A stretch of DNA of 47,343 nucleotides from Amaricoccus sp. (GTDB lineage: Bacteria > Pseudomonadota > Alphaproteobacteria > Rhodobacterales > Rhodobacteraceae), in contig NZ_JAGOMQ010000032.1 of assembly GCF_017993425.1 (NCBI RefSeq), positions 1 to 47,343 on the forward strand. The letters run 5' to 3'. Each line of letters begins with the position of its first letter. Positions within the stretch are counted from its first letter, which is position 1. Position numbers and translations under genes: made by a program. A model generated the notes under the pieces. That model was not told the DNA's origin and ran no database searches. It was given only the letters and a program-made list of their open reading frames with translations. Shown here in pieces: positions 37,503 through 45,908 of this stretch.

Positions 37503-39211
37503 CCGCCCGGCAGGGAGATCGCCGGCAGCGGCAGCGCGAAGCGCGTGCCGGGGCGGGCGTCGAGCCAGGCGGTGATCAGCGGCGCCGCGAGGAGCGGCAG
37601 CGCGATCGGCGCGATCAGCAGCACGTGCCACGGCGTGGCGAGGCCCGGGATCACCGCGGCGATCAGCGCCGCGCCGGCGGCCGGCTCGAGCCAGGGCATG
37701 TCGCCCGCCTTCTTCGCGCCCGCCGGCGGCTTCCAGCCGCAATCCTGCCCGGAGACGATCGAGGCGACGGACACCGTCTGCCGCAGCATGATCAGCGGCG
37801 CGAGCAGCGTCGAGAGCGCGAGCTCGCGCACCGCGGCGCCGAGGACGATCCGGCGCGCCCAGGCGCCCGGCCGGCGCAGCAGACGGTCGACGACCCCGGC
37901 GGCCTTCTGCACGAGGATCAGCGCCATCGCGCCGATGGTCGGCCACAGCATCCCGTCGACCTGATGGGCGAGGATGGCGACGACGACCAGCGCGAGCCAG
38001 AGCGGCGCCGCGAGGTAGCCGGCGATGCCGAGCAGCAGGTGCAGGCGGCTGACCGGGTGCAGGCCACGGGCGCGCAGCAGCTGGAGATGCTGCATGTTGC
38101 CCTGGCACCAGCGGCGGTCGCGCTTGTGGTAGGCGATCACCGTCTCCGGGCCGCCCTCGGCGCTGCCGACCGAATCGGGGTTGATCTCGATCGCCCAGCC
38201 GGCGCGCCGCATCCACGCCGCCTCGACGAAGTCGTGGCTGAGGATGTCGCCGCCGAACGGAGCCTGACCCGGCAGCTTGGGCAGGCCGGCCGCGCCGGAG
38301 AAGGCGGCGACGCGAATCAGCGCGTTGTGCCCGTAGTAGTTGCCCTCGGACCCGGACCAGCCGGCGAGCCCGGCGATGAACGGCGCGCCGTAGAGCCGGC
38401 CGGCGCGCTGCTGGAGGCGGGCGAAGCGCGACTCGCCCCCCGAGAGACGGATGCCGCTCTGGATCAGGCCGAGGCGCGGCCGCGTCTCCATGCGCCGGAT
38501 CATCGCGGCGATGCGCCGGGCCGACATCACGCTGTCGGCGTCGAGGGTCAGCATGTAGGCGTAGTGCCCGCCCCACTGGCGCAGCCAGTTCGACAGGTTG
38601 CCGACCTTGCGCCCCTCGTTGCCGAGGCGGCGGCGGTAGTAGAGCCGGGGCCGGTCGCCGCAGGCGAGCTCGATCGCCATCCGCTCCTCGGCCGCGATGG
38701 CGCGGGGATCGTCCGAATCGGAGAGCAGGAACAGGTCGACATGCGCGCCGAGGCCGCGGTCGGCGAGGTCGCGCATCAGCGCGCGGAGGCGGGCGCCGAG
38801 CGCCGGGACGTCCTCGTTGCGCGAGGGAATCAGGATGGCGGTGCGCTTCTCGGGCCGCCAGTCGGCCGGCGGGTCGGCCCGCCGGCGGCGGCGCGCCCAG
38901 AAGAGGCCGGCGAAGGCGGTGGCCGCCGCCGCGCCGTTCAGCGCCACGTTGGGGAGGTAGAGCCCGAAGACCAGCGCGTCGCCGGGCTGGATCCCGTCCC
39001 GGGCGAGCCCGCTCGCCATCGCCCAGGCGAGGATCCCGACGATCCCGACCGCGATCGCGGCGACGAAGAGGCGCTTCGCCAGGACCCCTGGCGGGCGCGG
39101 CAGGGCGCTCTCTCCGGAGGCCGTGTCGATCGGCCGGACCGGCATGGAAAGCGGCGCGAGCGCCGGCGTGAGGGCAGACGCGAGGAGGGACGACGGGGTG
39201 CGGAGATTCAT
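37484..39211 (-). CDS. opgH: Membrane glucosyltransferase H for periplasmic glucans
   Basis: The 575-residue inner-membrane protein has two N-terminal helices, a GT2 domain with ILIPSRNED, LLSDSDDP, LDADSV and the QxxRW motif as DRRWCQGN, then four or five C-terminal helices. It polymerises glucose from UDP-glucose and passes the chain to the periplasm. It is shorter than the about 850 residues of E. coli, as in other alphaproteobacteria. It faces opgG tail to tail rather than following it in one operon. Confidence 0.94.
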   Translation of the reverse strand: MNLRTPSSLLASALTPALAPLSMPVRPIDTASGESALPRPPGVLAKRLFVAAIAVGIVGILAWAMASGLARDGIQPGDALVFGLYLPNVALNGAAAATAFAGLFWARRRRRADPPADWRPEKRTAILIPSRNEDVPALGARLRALMRDLADRGLGAHVDLFLLSDSDDPRAIAAEERMAIELACGDRPRLYYRRRLGNEGRKVGNLSNWLRQWGGHYAYMLTLDADSVMSARRIAAMIRRMETRPRLGLIQSGIRLSGGESRFARLQQRAGRLYGAPFIAGLAGWSGSEGNYYGHNALIRVAAFSGAAGLPKLPGQAPFGGDILSHDFVEAAWMRRAGWAIEINPDSVGSAEGGPETVIAYHKRDRRWCQGNMQHLQLLRARGLHPVSRLHLLLGIAGYLAAPLWLALVVVAILAHQVDGMLWPTIGAMALILVQKAAGVVDRLLRRPGAWARRIVLGAAVRELALSTLLAPLIMLRQTVSVASIVSGQDCGWKPPAGAKKAGDMPWLEPAAGAALIAAVIPGLATPWHVLLIAPIALPLLAAPLITAWLDARPGTRFALPLPAISLPGGYALQR

Positions 39212-39328
39212 CTTTGAACCAGCTGGGTCAGCCCGCGCCCACCGAAGGCCGAGCCCGTTGACATTGTAGGGCGCCGCATGCGCGAATTAAAGATCATCTC
39301 GCAGGTGCGAAAGCAGGATAAGCGACAT

Positions 39329-39349
39329 TCAGCCGACGCAGTCGGCTGA
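39329..39349 (-). terminator. Terminator-like hairpin after the second cytochrome b561 gene
   Basis: TCAGCCGAC (39329-39337) and GTCGGCTGA (39341-39349) form a perfect 9-bp stem with a 3-nt loop, 2 nt beyond the stop of the minus-strand b561 gene. No U-tract follows. The rest of 39212-39328 holds the opgH leader. Confidence 0.55.
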
Positions 39350-39351
39350 TA

Positions 39352-39882
39352 TCAGGCGGAAAACGGAGGCCACATTCGGGAGACGATTCCGTCGCGACGC
39401 ACGAGCCCGTGATAGGACGCAGCCGCAACATGGAGCGCGATCAAGGCTATCAGCGCAAACGCGGCGAACTGGTGAAACTGCGACGCAGCCTCGCTCAGCG
39501 CCTTGTCCTTGCCGAGGAGCGGCGGCACGCCGAGGGCGTCGAGCGCCTCCAGCGGGAAGCCCCCCGAAGTGACCCGGACATAGCCGCTCACCGCCATGGC
39601 GAGGAGGAGCGCGTAGAGCGCGACATGGGTCGCCTCGGCGACGAGACGCTGCGCCCGCGGCAGCGAGACGGGTAGCGGCGGGGGCGGGTTCGCCACACGC
39701 CAGGCGATCCGCAGCAGCACCACGGTCAACACCGCCACGCCGAGTCCCTTGTGAAGGATGAACAGCGGGTCCTGGATGTATCGCGGCACGTCTTGCGTCA
39801 TGATCAGGCCGACCGGGATCATCACGAGCACCATCAGGACCGTCCCCCAGTGGAAGATGCGCGCGACAACGCCGTAACCCAT
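39352..39882 (-). CDS. Cytochrome b561
   Basis: The 176-residue protein has four membrane helices and four haem-placed histidines: FHWGTVLM (His11), FILHKGLGV, ATHVALYAL and LHVAAASYHGL. It is a quinone-linked prokaryotic b561 (CybB type), longer and with different loops from the b561 at 4831-5316. It is a single gene, with its own hairpin, and diverges from the CDP-alcohol phosphatidyltransferase gene. Confidence 0.9.
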   Translation of the reverse strand: MGYGVVARIFHWGTVLMVLVMIPVGLIMTQDVPRYIQDPLFILHKGLGVAVLTVVLLRIAWRVANPPPPLPVSLPRAQRLVAEATHVALYALLLAMAVSGYVRVTSGGFPLEALDALGVPPLLGKDKALSEAASQFHQFAAFALIALIALHVAAASYHGLVRRDGIVSRMWPPFSA

Positions 39883-39950
39883 GGCCTCGTTCCCGGACCC
39901 CCGATGCGGGGGAGAAGGGTAGCGGTTTCCCGCCGAAGGGAAAGCCGCGC

Positions 39951-40661
39951 GTGACGATGATCCTCGCCCCGGCGACGCGCGCCTCGGCCCTGCCCGGGGT
40001 GGCGGCGCTCGGGGTGGCGACCGCCGTCGTCGCGGGCAGGCTGCTGCCCCCGGCCGGCGTCGCCGTCGCGCTCGCCGTCTACGCCGTCGCCGGGACGATC
40101 GTCGTCGCCGCGGTCGGCCGGCACGCCCTCGCCCGGTTCGGCCTCGGCAACACGGTGACGCTCGTCCGCCTCGCCGGCGCCGCGGTGCTCGCCGGCTTCG
40201 TCACGGCCCCCGGGGCGCTCGCCTGGCCGACCGGCTGGCTTGCCGCCGCCGCGGCCGGGGCGCTCCTCGCGCTCGACGGCGTGGACGGCTGGGCGGCGCG
40301 GCGGCAGGGCCTCGACACGGCCTTCGGGGCGCGCTTCGACATGGAGACCGACGCGCTGACCATCCTCGTCCTCTCCACGCTGGCGCTCGCCCTCGGCAAG
40401 GCGGGGCCGTGGATTCTCGCCCTCGGCGCCATGCGCTACGCCTTCGTCCTCGCCGGCCTCGCGCTGCCCCGCCTCGCCGCGCCGCTTCCTCCCTCCGCCC
40501 GCCGCAAGGCGGTCTGCGTGCTCCAGATCGCAGTCCTGTCCCTCCTCCTCGCCCCGCCCCTCGCGCCTCCCGCCTCGGCGGCGCTCGCCGCGCTGGCCCT
40601 CGCCGCCCTCGCCTGGTCCTTCGCCGTCGACGTCCGCTTCCTCCTGCGGCGCGCCCGATGA
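39951..40661 (+). CDS. CDP-alcohol phosphatidyltransferase family membrane protein
   Basis: The 236-residue protein has about six membrane helices. The catalytic motif DG-x2-AR-x8-G-x3-D-x3-D is exact, with Asp112, Arg117, Gly126, Asp130 and Asp134. It joins a CDP-linked lipid or alcohol to a hydroxyl acceptor in the inner membrane. The specific head group is unknown. The start GTG at 39951 is used (ATG at 39957 is an alternative). Its TGA overlaps the ATG of the duplicated micro-ORF, and its C-terminus VDVRFLLRRAR is the sequence found duplicated downstream. Confidence 0.85.
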   Translation: MTMILAPATRASALPGVAALGVATAVVAGRLLPPAGVAVALAVYAVAGTIVVAAVGRHALARFGLGNTVTLVRLAGAAVLAGFVTAPGALAWPTGWLAAAAAGALLALDGVDGWAARRQGLDTAFGARFDMETDALTILVLSTLALALGKAGPWILALGAMRYAFVLAGLALPRLAAPLPPSARRKAVCVLQIAVLSLLLAPPLAPPASAALAALALAALAWSFAVDVRFLLRRAR

Positions 40662-40920
40662 GCCGGCTGCGTGCGTTCGCCGGCGTGGCCCCATCGCAGG
40701 CGCTGGCGCGACTCCGTGCCGCCGCGGTCCCCTGCGACCCCGCCCGGTCGCTCGCCCTCGACGCCCGCTTTCTCCTGCGGCGCGCCCCGATGAGCCCGCT
40801 GCGCAGGCTCGCCGGCGTGGCCCCGTCGCACGCGCTGGCGCGACCCCGTGCCGCCCCGGTCCCCTGCGACCCCGCCCGGTCGCTCGCCCTCGACGCCCGC
40901 TTCCTCCTGCGGCGGCCCCG
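40658..40920 (+). repeat. Tandem duplication of a gene junction, units of 132 and 131 bp
   Basis: Unit 1 is 40658-40789 and unit 2 is 40790-40920. Each begins with the ATGAGCC-GCTGCG start of the FkbM gene (also at 40921) and ends with the CGCTT-CTCCTGCGGCG end of the phosphatidyltransferase gene. The units are highly alike except for scattered changes and one missing C in unit 2. Confidence 0.9.
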
Positions 40921-40924
40921 ATGA
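40658..40924 (+). CDS. Two-repeat micro-ORF produced by the junction duplication
   Basis: The 88-codon frame encodes two 44-residue repeats. Each starts MS-LR-AGVAPS and ends RSLALDARFLLRR. The beginning equals the FkbM N-terminus (MSRLRAFAG) and the end equals the phosphatidyltransferase C-terminus (FLLRRAR). It overlaps the upstream stop by ATGA and the FkbM start by ATGA, so ribosomes can pass through the junction. It probably has no function of its own and exists to preserve coupling, but translation is likely. Confidence 0.5.
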   Translation: MSRLRAFAGVAPSQALARLRAAAVPCDPARSLALDARFLLRRAPMSPLRRLAGVAPSHALARPRAAPVPCDPARSLALDARFLLRRPR

Positions 40925-41655
40925 GCCGGCTGCGCGCGTTCGCCGGCATGGCGCGGTCGCTCGCGATCTATCGCGGCCGGCCCTGGCGCATCGGCGCGCT
41001 GGCGCGGTTCTACGCCACGATGGTCCGCCCCGGAGACCTCGCCTTCGACGTCGGCGCCCATGCCGGCAACCGCAGCCACGCGCTGGTCCGCGCCGGCGCC
41101 CGCGTCGTGGCGCTGGAGCCGCAGGCGGCGTTCCACGCCTTCCTCGCCCGCGACCTGCCGCCTTCCGTCACGCTCCTGCGCGCCGCCGCCGGACCCGCCC
41201 CCGGCGAGGCGACGCTGCGCGTCTCGCGCCTCCACCCCACCCTCGCCTCGATCGCCCCCGGCTTCGCCGAGCGCATGGGCGCCGCCGCCGGCTTCGCCCA
41301 CGTCGCCTGGGACGCCGAGGAGACCGCCCCCGTCGTCACCCTCGACGCGCTGATCGCCACGCACGGGCTCCCCCGCCTCGTCAAGATCGACGTCGAGGGC
41401 TACGAGGCGGAGGTCCTCGCCGGCCTCTCCCGACCGGTCGACTGGCTCTCCTTCGAATACCTGCCCGCCGCCCTCGACCTCGCTTACGCCTGCATCGAGC
41501 GCCTCGAGGCGCTGGCGCCGCGCCGCTACAACCTCGTCGTCGGCGAGCGCCTTGCGTTCGCGCTCCCCGCCTGGCTCGACGCAGCCGCCTTCCGCTCCGC
41601 GCTCATGGCCGCCGCCCGCGACGGCCGCTCCGGCGACGTCTATGCCCGCGCCTGA
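40921..41655 (+). CDS. FkbM family methyltransferase
   Basis: The 244-residue SAM-dependent enzyme has motif I as FDVGAHAGNRS, the acidic LEPQAAFHAFL strand, and the FkbM hallmark LVKIDVEGYEAEVLAGL. It methylates a hydroxyl of a sugar or small molecule. The ATG at 40921 is fixed by the preceding duplicated units that start the same way. It overlaps the membrane sulfatase-like gene by 14 nt. The group suggests decoration of a lipid-linked or exported product. Confidence 0.87.
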   Translation: MSRLRAFAGMARSLAIYRGRPWRIGALARFYATMVRPGDLAFDVGAHAGNRSHALVRAGARVVALEPQAAFHAFLARDLPPSVTLLRAAAGPAPGEATLRVSRLHPTLASIAPGFAERMGAAAGFAHVAWDAEETAPVVTLDALIATHGLPRLVKIDVEGYEAEVLAGLSRPVDWLSFEYLPAALDLAYACIERLEALAPRRYNLVVGERLAFALPAWLDAAAFRSALMAAARDGRSGDVYARA

Positions 41656-43279
41656 CCGCCCCCGCCCCGCCGCGCTCCTCGCCGGGGCCGGCGCGCTCTA
41701 CCTCGCGCTCGCCCTGCCCAACCATCCGGGCGCCGCCACCTGGGGCGCGCTCGCGGTCTTCCCGCTCGAGCTGCCCCTCCTCATCATGGCCCTCGCGCTG
41801 GCCAGCGGACGCGCCGCGACCGCGCTCCGCGCCCTGACCGCAGCGGCCCTTACGGCGATGGTCGTCGTCAAGCTCGCCGACCTCGCCGCCCACCTCGCCT
41901 TCGGCCGCGCCTCCAACCCGGCCTTCGACCTCCCCCTGCTCGCCGCCGGCTTCCGGCTCGCCCACGGAAGCCTCGGCGCGCCCGCGGCGATCACGCTGGC
42001 CGCCGGCCTTGTCGCGGGCATCCTGCTCCTCGCCGCCCTCCTCTGGCGCGCCACCGGCCCGCTCGCGGCGCTCCGCCCGCCGCCCCGGCTCCGCCTGCCC
42101 GCGACGCTCGCCGCCGTCGCCGCGCTCGCGCTGGTCGCCGCCGACGCCGCGCCGAAGGCGATCCCGCTCGACCCGCCCGGCGCCGCCTTCACCACCCGCC
42201 TCGCCCGCGAGCATCTCGCCGACGCGCTCCGCGCCCGCCGCGACCTCGCCGAGTTCCGCGCCGCCGCGGCACAGGATCCCGCCGCCGCCGCGCCCCCCGA
42301 CGCCACGCTCGCGGCGCTCGCCGGCCACGACGTCTTCCTGATCTTCGTCGAATCCTACGGCCGCATCGCCCTCGACGCCCCCGAGATCGCCGCGACCGTG
42401 GTCCCAACCCTCCGCGACATCGCGGCCGCCCTGCCCGCCCGCGGCCTCGCCGCCCGCTCCGGCTACGTCGCGAGCCCGATCGTCGGCGGCCAGAGCTGGC
42501 TCGCCCACGCCACCGCGCTCTCCGGCCTCGCGGTCGACAGCGAGGCCCGCTACCGCGCGCTGACCGCGAGCCCGCGCCGAACCCTCCTCCACCTCGCCGC
42601 CGCCGCGGGCTGGCGCACCCTCGGCGTCATGCCGGCGATCACGCTGGCCTGGCCCGAGGGCGCGTGGTTCGGCTACGACCGCGTGCTCGCCTCGGCGGAC
42701 CTCGGCTACGGCGGCGCCGCCTTCGGCTGGATGGCCATGCCCGACCAGTTCACCCTCGCCGCGCTCGAGCGCGCCGAGCTCGACCGTCCGGGCCGGCCGC
42801 CGGTCTTCGCCGAGGTGGCGCTCGTCTCCTCGCACGCGCCCTGGACGCCGGTCCCCCGCCTCGTCCCCTGGGACGCCCTCGGCGACGGCGCGATCTTCGC
42901 GGCGCAGGCAAGCGAGGGCCCCTCGCCCGAGGCGGTCTGGCGCGACCCGGCGACCTTGCGCGCGCAATACGGGCGAACCATCGCCTACAGCCTCGGCGCC
43001 GTGGGCGGCTTCGCCCTGCGCCGCCCCCCGCCCGCGCCGGTCCTCATCATCCTCGGCGACCACCAGCCGACGCCCCTCCTCACCGGCCCCGGCGCCGGCC
43101 GCGACGTGCCCGTCCACGTCATCGGGCCGCCTGACCTGGTGGAGCGCCTCGCCGCCTGGGGCTGGGCCCCGGGGATGATCCCCGACCCCGCCGCCCCGCC
43201 GATGGCGATGGCCGACCTGCGCGACCGCCTGCTCGGCGCCTTTACCGAATCTCCCCCGGCGCTAGTGTCTGGCCGATGA
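41642..43279 (+). CDS. Membrane-anchored sulfatase / phosphoglycerol transferase-like protein
   Basis: The 545-residue protein has about four or five N-terminal membrane helices and a periplasmic alkaline-phosphatase-superfamily domain. Metal-site features are FVESYGR (Glu237), the nucleophile candidate Ser285 in GGQSWLAH, and GDHQ with Asp473 and His474. This is the LTA-synthase/EptA-like layout, so it may transfer a phospho-head group or act as a sulfatase. It is coupled to both neighbours by overlapping codons (ATGA with the RibD-type gene). Confidence 0.82.
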   Translation: MPAPDRPRPAALLAGAGALYLALALPNHPGAATWGALAVFPLELPLLIMALALASGRAATALRALTAAALTAMVVVKLADLAAHLAFGRASNPAFDLPLLAAGFRLAHGSLGAPAAITLAAGLVAGILLLAALLWRATGPLAALRPPPRLRLPATLAAVAALALVAADAAPKAIPLDPPGAAFTTRLAREHLADALRARRDLAEFRAAAAQDPAAAAPPDATLAALAGHDVFLIFVESYGRIALDAPEIAATVVPTLRDIAAALPARGLAARSGYVASPIVGGQSWLAHATALSGLAVDSEARYRALTASPRRTLLHLAAAAGWRTLGVMPAITLAWPEGAWFGYDRVLASADLGYGGAAFGWMAMPDQFTLAALERAELDRPGRPPVFAEVALVSSHAPWTPVPRLVPWDALGDGAIFAAQASEGPSPEAVWRDPATLRAQYGRTIAYSLGAVGGFALRRPPPAPVLIILGDHQPTPLLTGPGAGRDVPVHVIGPPDLVERLAAWGWAPGMIPDPAAPPMAMADLRDRLLGAFTESPPALVSGR

Positions 43280-44268
43280 CAGAGCCCGAGCCGGCGAACC
43301 CGCGGTCGTTCGCCCAGCAAGCCGAGACGAGCGACGCGGTCTGGACCGCGCTCCTCGCCCTGCGCGCCGGCGGCGCGGCCGCCCCCGATCCCGGCTGGAG
43401 CCCGGCCGAGCGCGCGGCCTGGGACCTCTACCTCCCCCTCGCCACGCCCCGCAGCGGCGCGCCCTGGTGCTTCGCCCAGGTCGGGCAGTCGCTCGACGGC
43501 CGCGTCGCCACGGTCTCCGGCGACGCCCGCGCGGTCTCCGGCCCGCAGGGGCTGCGGCACCTGCACCGCTGCCGGGCTCTCGCCGACGCGGTGGTGGTCG
43601 GGGTCCGCACCGCCCTCGCCGACGACCCCCGGCTCACCGTCCGCCTCGTCGAGGGGCCGAGCCCGGCGCGCGTCGTCGTCGATCCCCGCGGCCGGCTGCC
43701 CGACGAGGCCGCCGCGCTCGCCGAGGACGGCGCGCGCGTGCTGGTCGTCCAGGCGGTCTCGCGCCGCCGGCGGCGCGGCGTCGAGGTGATCGCGCTGCCG
43801 GCCCGCGACGGCTGGATCGCCCCCGCGGCGATCCGCGAGGCGCTGGCGGCGCGCGGGCTCGGCCGCTTCCTCGTCGAGGGCGGCGGCGTGACCATCGCCG
43901 GCTTCCTCGAGGCCGGGCTCCTCGACCGGCTCCACGTCGCCATCGCGCCGCTCATCATCGGGGCCGGCCCCTCCGGCCTGCGCACCGCGCCGATCGCCCG
44001 GCTCTCCGACGCGCTCCGCCCGGAGACCCGCGTCTACGGGCTCGAGACCGACGTCGTCTTCGACTGCGCGCTCGGCGCCGGCAGCGCCAGCATGTCGCGG
44101 TGGCCGACCAGCGCCGAGCCCACGCCGCTCGCCGCCCGCGCCCGACCCCACCCGGCCGCGCCGGCGCAGCCCGCCTCGCCCGCCGCCGCGGCCACCCCCG
44201 CGACCAGCGCCGCCGCCAGCGGCCCGGGTCCGAGCCGCCACGGGCTGTCCGCCTCGCGCACCACATAG
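43276..44268 (+). CDS. RibD C-terminal (reductase) domain protein
   Basis: The 330-residue protein has a RibD_C/DHFR-like domain at about 60-275: CFAQVGQSLDGRVATVSGDA, DAVVVGVRTALADDPRLTVR, FLVEGGGVTIAGFLEAGLLD and a closing VVFDCAL. The zinc deaminase domain of full RibD is absent, so it likely reduces a pyrimidine, pterin or similar ring with NADPH. After about residue 275 a low-complexity Pro/Ala tail runs through 44100-44268, antisense to the next gene. The native end may once have been near 44080. It is 4 nt overlapped with the sulfatase-like gene. Confidence 0.8.
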   Translation: MTEPEPANPRSFAQQAETSDAVWTALLALRAGGAAAPDPGWSPAERAAWDLYLPLATPRSGAPWCFAQVGQSLDGRVATVSGDARAVSGPQGLRHLHRCRALADAVVVGVRTALADDPRLTVRLVEGPSPARVVVDPRGRLPDEAAALAEDGARVLVVQAVSRRRRRGVEVIALPARDGWIAPAAIREALAARGLGRFLVEGGGVTIAGFLEAGLLDRLHVAIAPLIIGAGPSGLRTAPIARLSDALRPETRVYGLETDVVFDCALGAGSASMSRWPTSAEPTPLAARARPHPAAPAQPASPAAAATPATSAAASGPGPSRHGLSASRTT

Positions 44269-44813
44269 CCGCGCGCCCGGAACGCGGCAGCCAGCCGGTC
44301 CGCCGCCCCCGGCCCGAGCGCCGGCCCGCCGAGTCCCTTGTCCCGGCCCTGATGTGCGAGAAAGGCCGCGCGCACCTCGGCATCGCCGGCCAGCGGCGGC
44401 GCGAAATCGAGCCGTCCGTCGAAGGTCAGCGCCGCGTAGAGCCCGATCCCGCTTGCCGCCAGCCGCGCCGCCAGCCCGTCGATCCACGCGGCGGAGGCGA
44501 GGTCGAGGAGCGCCGAGGCGGTCGCCAGCCGAACGCCCCCGAGCGGCAGCCCGGCAAGCCCGGCGAGATCGGCCCGGACCGCCTCGGCCCCGGGCGTGCG
44601 CGCCGCGGCGAGCGACAGGAGCGCGGGGTCGTTGTCGACGAGCCGCCAGCGCCGCCCTGCCGGAAAGGCGCGGGCGAGCGCCCCGGTCCCGCAGCCGAGG
44701 TCGAGCGCCAGCCCGTCCCCGAGCCACGCCGCGGCCGCCGCCAGCAGGCCCGGGTCGCGCGCCGCCGCGTCGGCCGGCGCGCGCAGATCGAGCCAGGCGG
44801 CGTCGAAGCCCAA
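44034..44813 (-). CDS. Class I SAM-dependent methyltransferase
   Basis: The 259-residue protein has motif I ALDLGCGTGALARAF (35-49), an acidic second-strand end LVDNDP and the NPPY-position equivalent in TASALLDLASAAW. The C-terminus GHRDMLALP is a common end of this methyltransferase subgroup. It starts with TTG at 44813, 3 nt after the glycosyltransferase stop. Its last 235 bp are antisense to the 3' part of the RibD-type gene. The substrate is unknown; the neighbouring GT and PTPS-like genes suggest a common product. Confidence 0.82.
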   Translation of the reverse strand: MGFDAAWLDLRAPADAAARDPGLLAAAAAWLGDGLALDLGCGTGALARAFPAGRRWRLVDNDPALLSLAAARTPGAEAVRADLAGLAGLPLGGVRLATASALLDLASAAWIDGLAARLAASGIGLYAALTFDGRLDFAPPLAGDAEVRAAFLAHQGRDKGLGGPALGPGAADRLAAAFRARGYVVREADSPWRLGPGPLAAALVAGVAAAAGEAGCAGAAGWGRARAASGVGSALVGHRDMLALPAPSAQSKTTSVSSP

Positions 44814-44816
44814 GCC

Positions 44817-45908
44817 TCAGCGCGGCCCGGCGGCGAGCGCGCCCGAGACGATCGCCGCGGTGTCGGCCCAGCGCGGCAGGCCGAGCCCGGCGCGGAACGC
44901 CGCCTCCGCGGCCGCGCTGCGACGTGCCGGATCGTCGAGAAGGCCCGCGAGCACCCCGGAGAAGGCCTCCACGTCGCCCGGCGGCGCCAGCCCGCCTGCG
45001 GTCGCCGGCACCAGCGCGGCGATCGCGGCGGCGTTGCAGGCCACGACCGGCAGGCCCTGGCTCATCGCCTCGGCAAAGGCCATGCCATAGCCCTCGTATT
45101 CCGAGGCGAGCGCGAAGATGTCGGCCTCGGCCATCATCGCCCGCGTGTCCGCGACCGCGCCGACGAGCTCGATCCGCTCGCCGAGCCCCGACGCGGCCGC
45201 CTGCGCGGCCAGCGCCGCGGCGCAGGCAGGGTCGAGCGCGGCCGACCCGACGATGCGCGCCCGCCAGGGCCGGTCGGCGATGCGGGCGAGCGCCGCGATC
45301 AGCACGTCGTGGCGCTTGCGCGGGATCAGCGAGCCGACCGACAGGATCAGCGGCGGCGCCCCGTCGCCGCGGCTGCGCGGCGCCGGATCGACGCCCGGCG
45401 GCGCCACGACGATGCGCTCGAGCCCGATCCCGAAGCCCGCCGCCAGCCGCGCCGCGGTGGCCGGGCTGGTGCAGACGACCGTCTCCGCGCTGGCGAGCGC
45501 CGCCCGCTCCGAGGCGACGAGCCCCGCGCGCTCCGCCGCTGTCAGCCCGGCCTCGTCGCCGAGCGGATGATGCACCAGCGCCACCAGCCGCAGCCGCGCC
45601 GCAGCCGCGGCGGCCGCCTCGGGCAGCGCCCCCAGCGCCAGCCCGTCGACCAGCAGCGTCGCGCCGGCTGGCGCCTCCGCGAGGCGTCGCTCCGCCTCCG
45701 CCCGGGCGGCCGCGCCGGGAAACGGAAACCCGCCCGGCAGCTCGACATGCCGCACGTCCCAGCCGATCTCGCCGAGGCCGGCGATCAGCCGCCGGTCGTA
45801 GCCGTAGCCCCCCGTCGGCGTCGCCAGGTCGCCGGGGATGGCGAAATGCGCCACCGGCCGCGTCGCCGCCGCGGCGGCCCGGGCGCGCCCCTCCGAGATC
45901 AGCGTCAA
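44817..45908 (-). CDS. Glycosyltransferase family 4 (GT-B) protein
   Basis: The 363-residue protein has a GT-B fold: GDLATPTGGYGYDRRL at the start, PPGVDPAP, ILSVGSLIPRKRHDVLI in the donor domain and the E-x7-E-type nucleotide-sugar motif in ASEYEGYGMAFAEAMSQG. It moves a sugar from an NDP donor to an unknown acceptor. TTG at 45908 is chosen because it overlaps the TGA of the PTPS-like gene (TTGA) and gives MTLISEGRARA; no ATG would keep the N-terminal loop. Confidence 0.85.
   Translation of the reverse strand: MTLISEGRARAAAAATRPVAHFAIPGDLATPTGGYGYDRRLIAGLGEIGWDVRHVELPGGFPFPGAAARAEAERRLAEAPAGATLLVDGLALGALPEAAAAAAARLRLVALVHHPLGDEAGLTAAERAGLVASERAALASAETVVCTSPATAARLAAGFGIGLERIVVAPPGVDPAPRSRGDGAPPLILSVGSLIPRKRHDVLIAALARIADRPWRARIVGSAALDPACAAALAAQAAASGLGERIELVGAVADTRAMMAEADIFALASEYEGYGMAFAEAMSQGLPVVACNAAAIAALVPATAGGLAPPGDVEAFSGVLAGLLDDPARRSAAAEAAFRAGLGLPRWADTAAIVSGALAAGPR

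Noticed and set aside
40658-40920. CRISPR-like array
   Set aside because: Only two long adjoining units without spacers; they derive from flanking gene ends.
43276-44268. FMN riboswitch upstream of the RibD-type gene
   Set aside because: The gene overlaps its upstream neighbour by 4 nt, leaving no leader; no FMN aptamer pattern seen.
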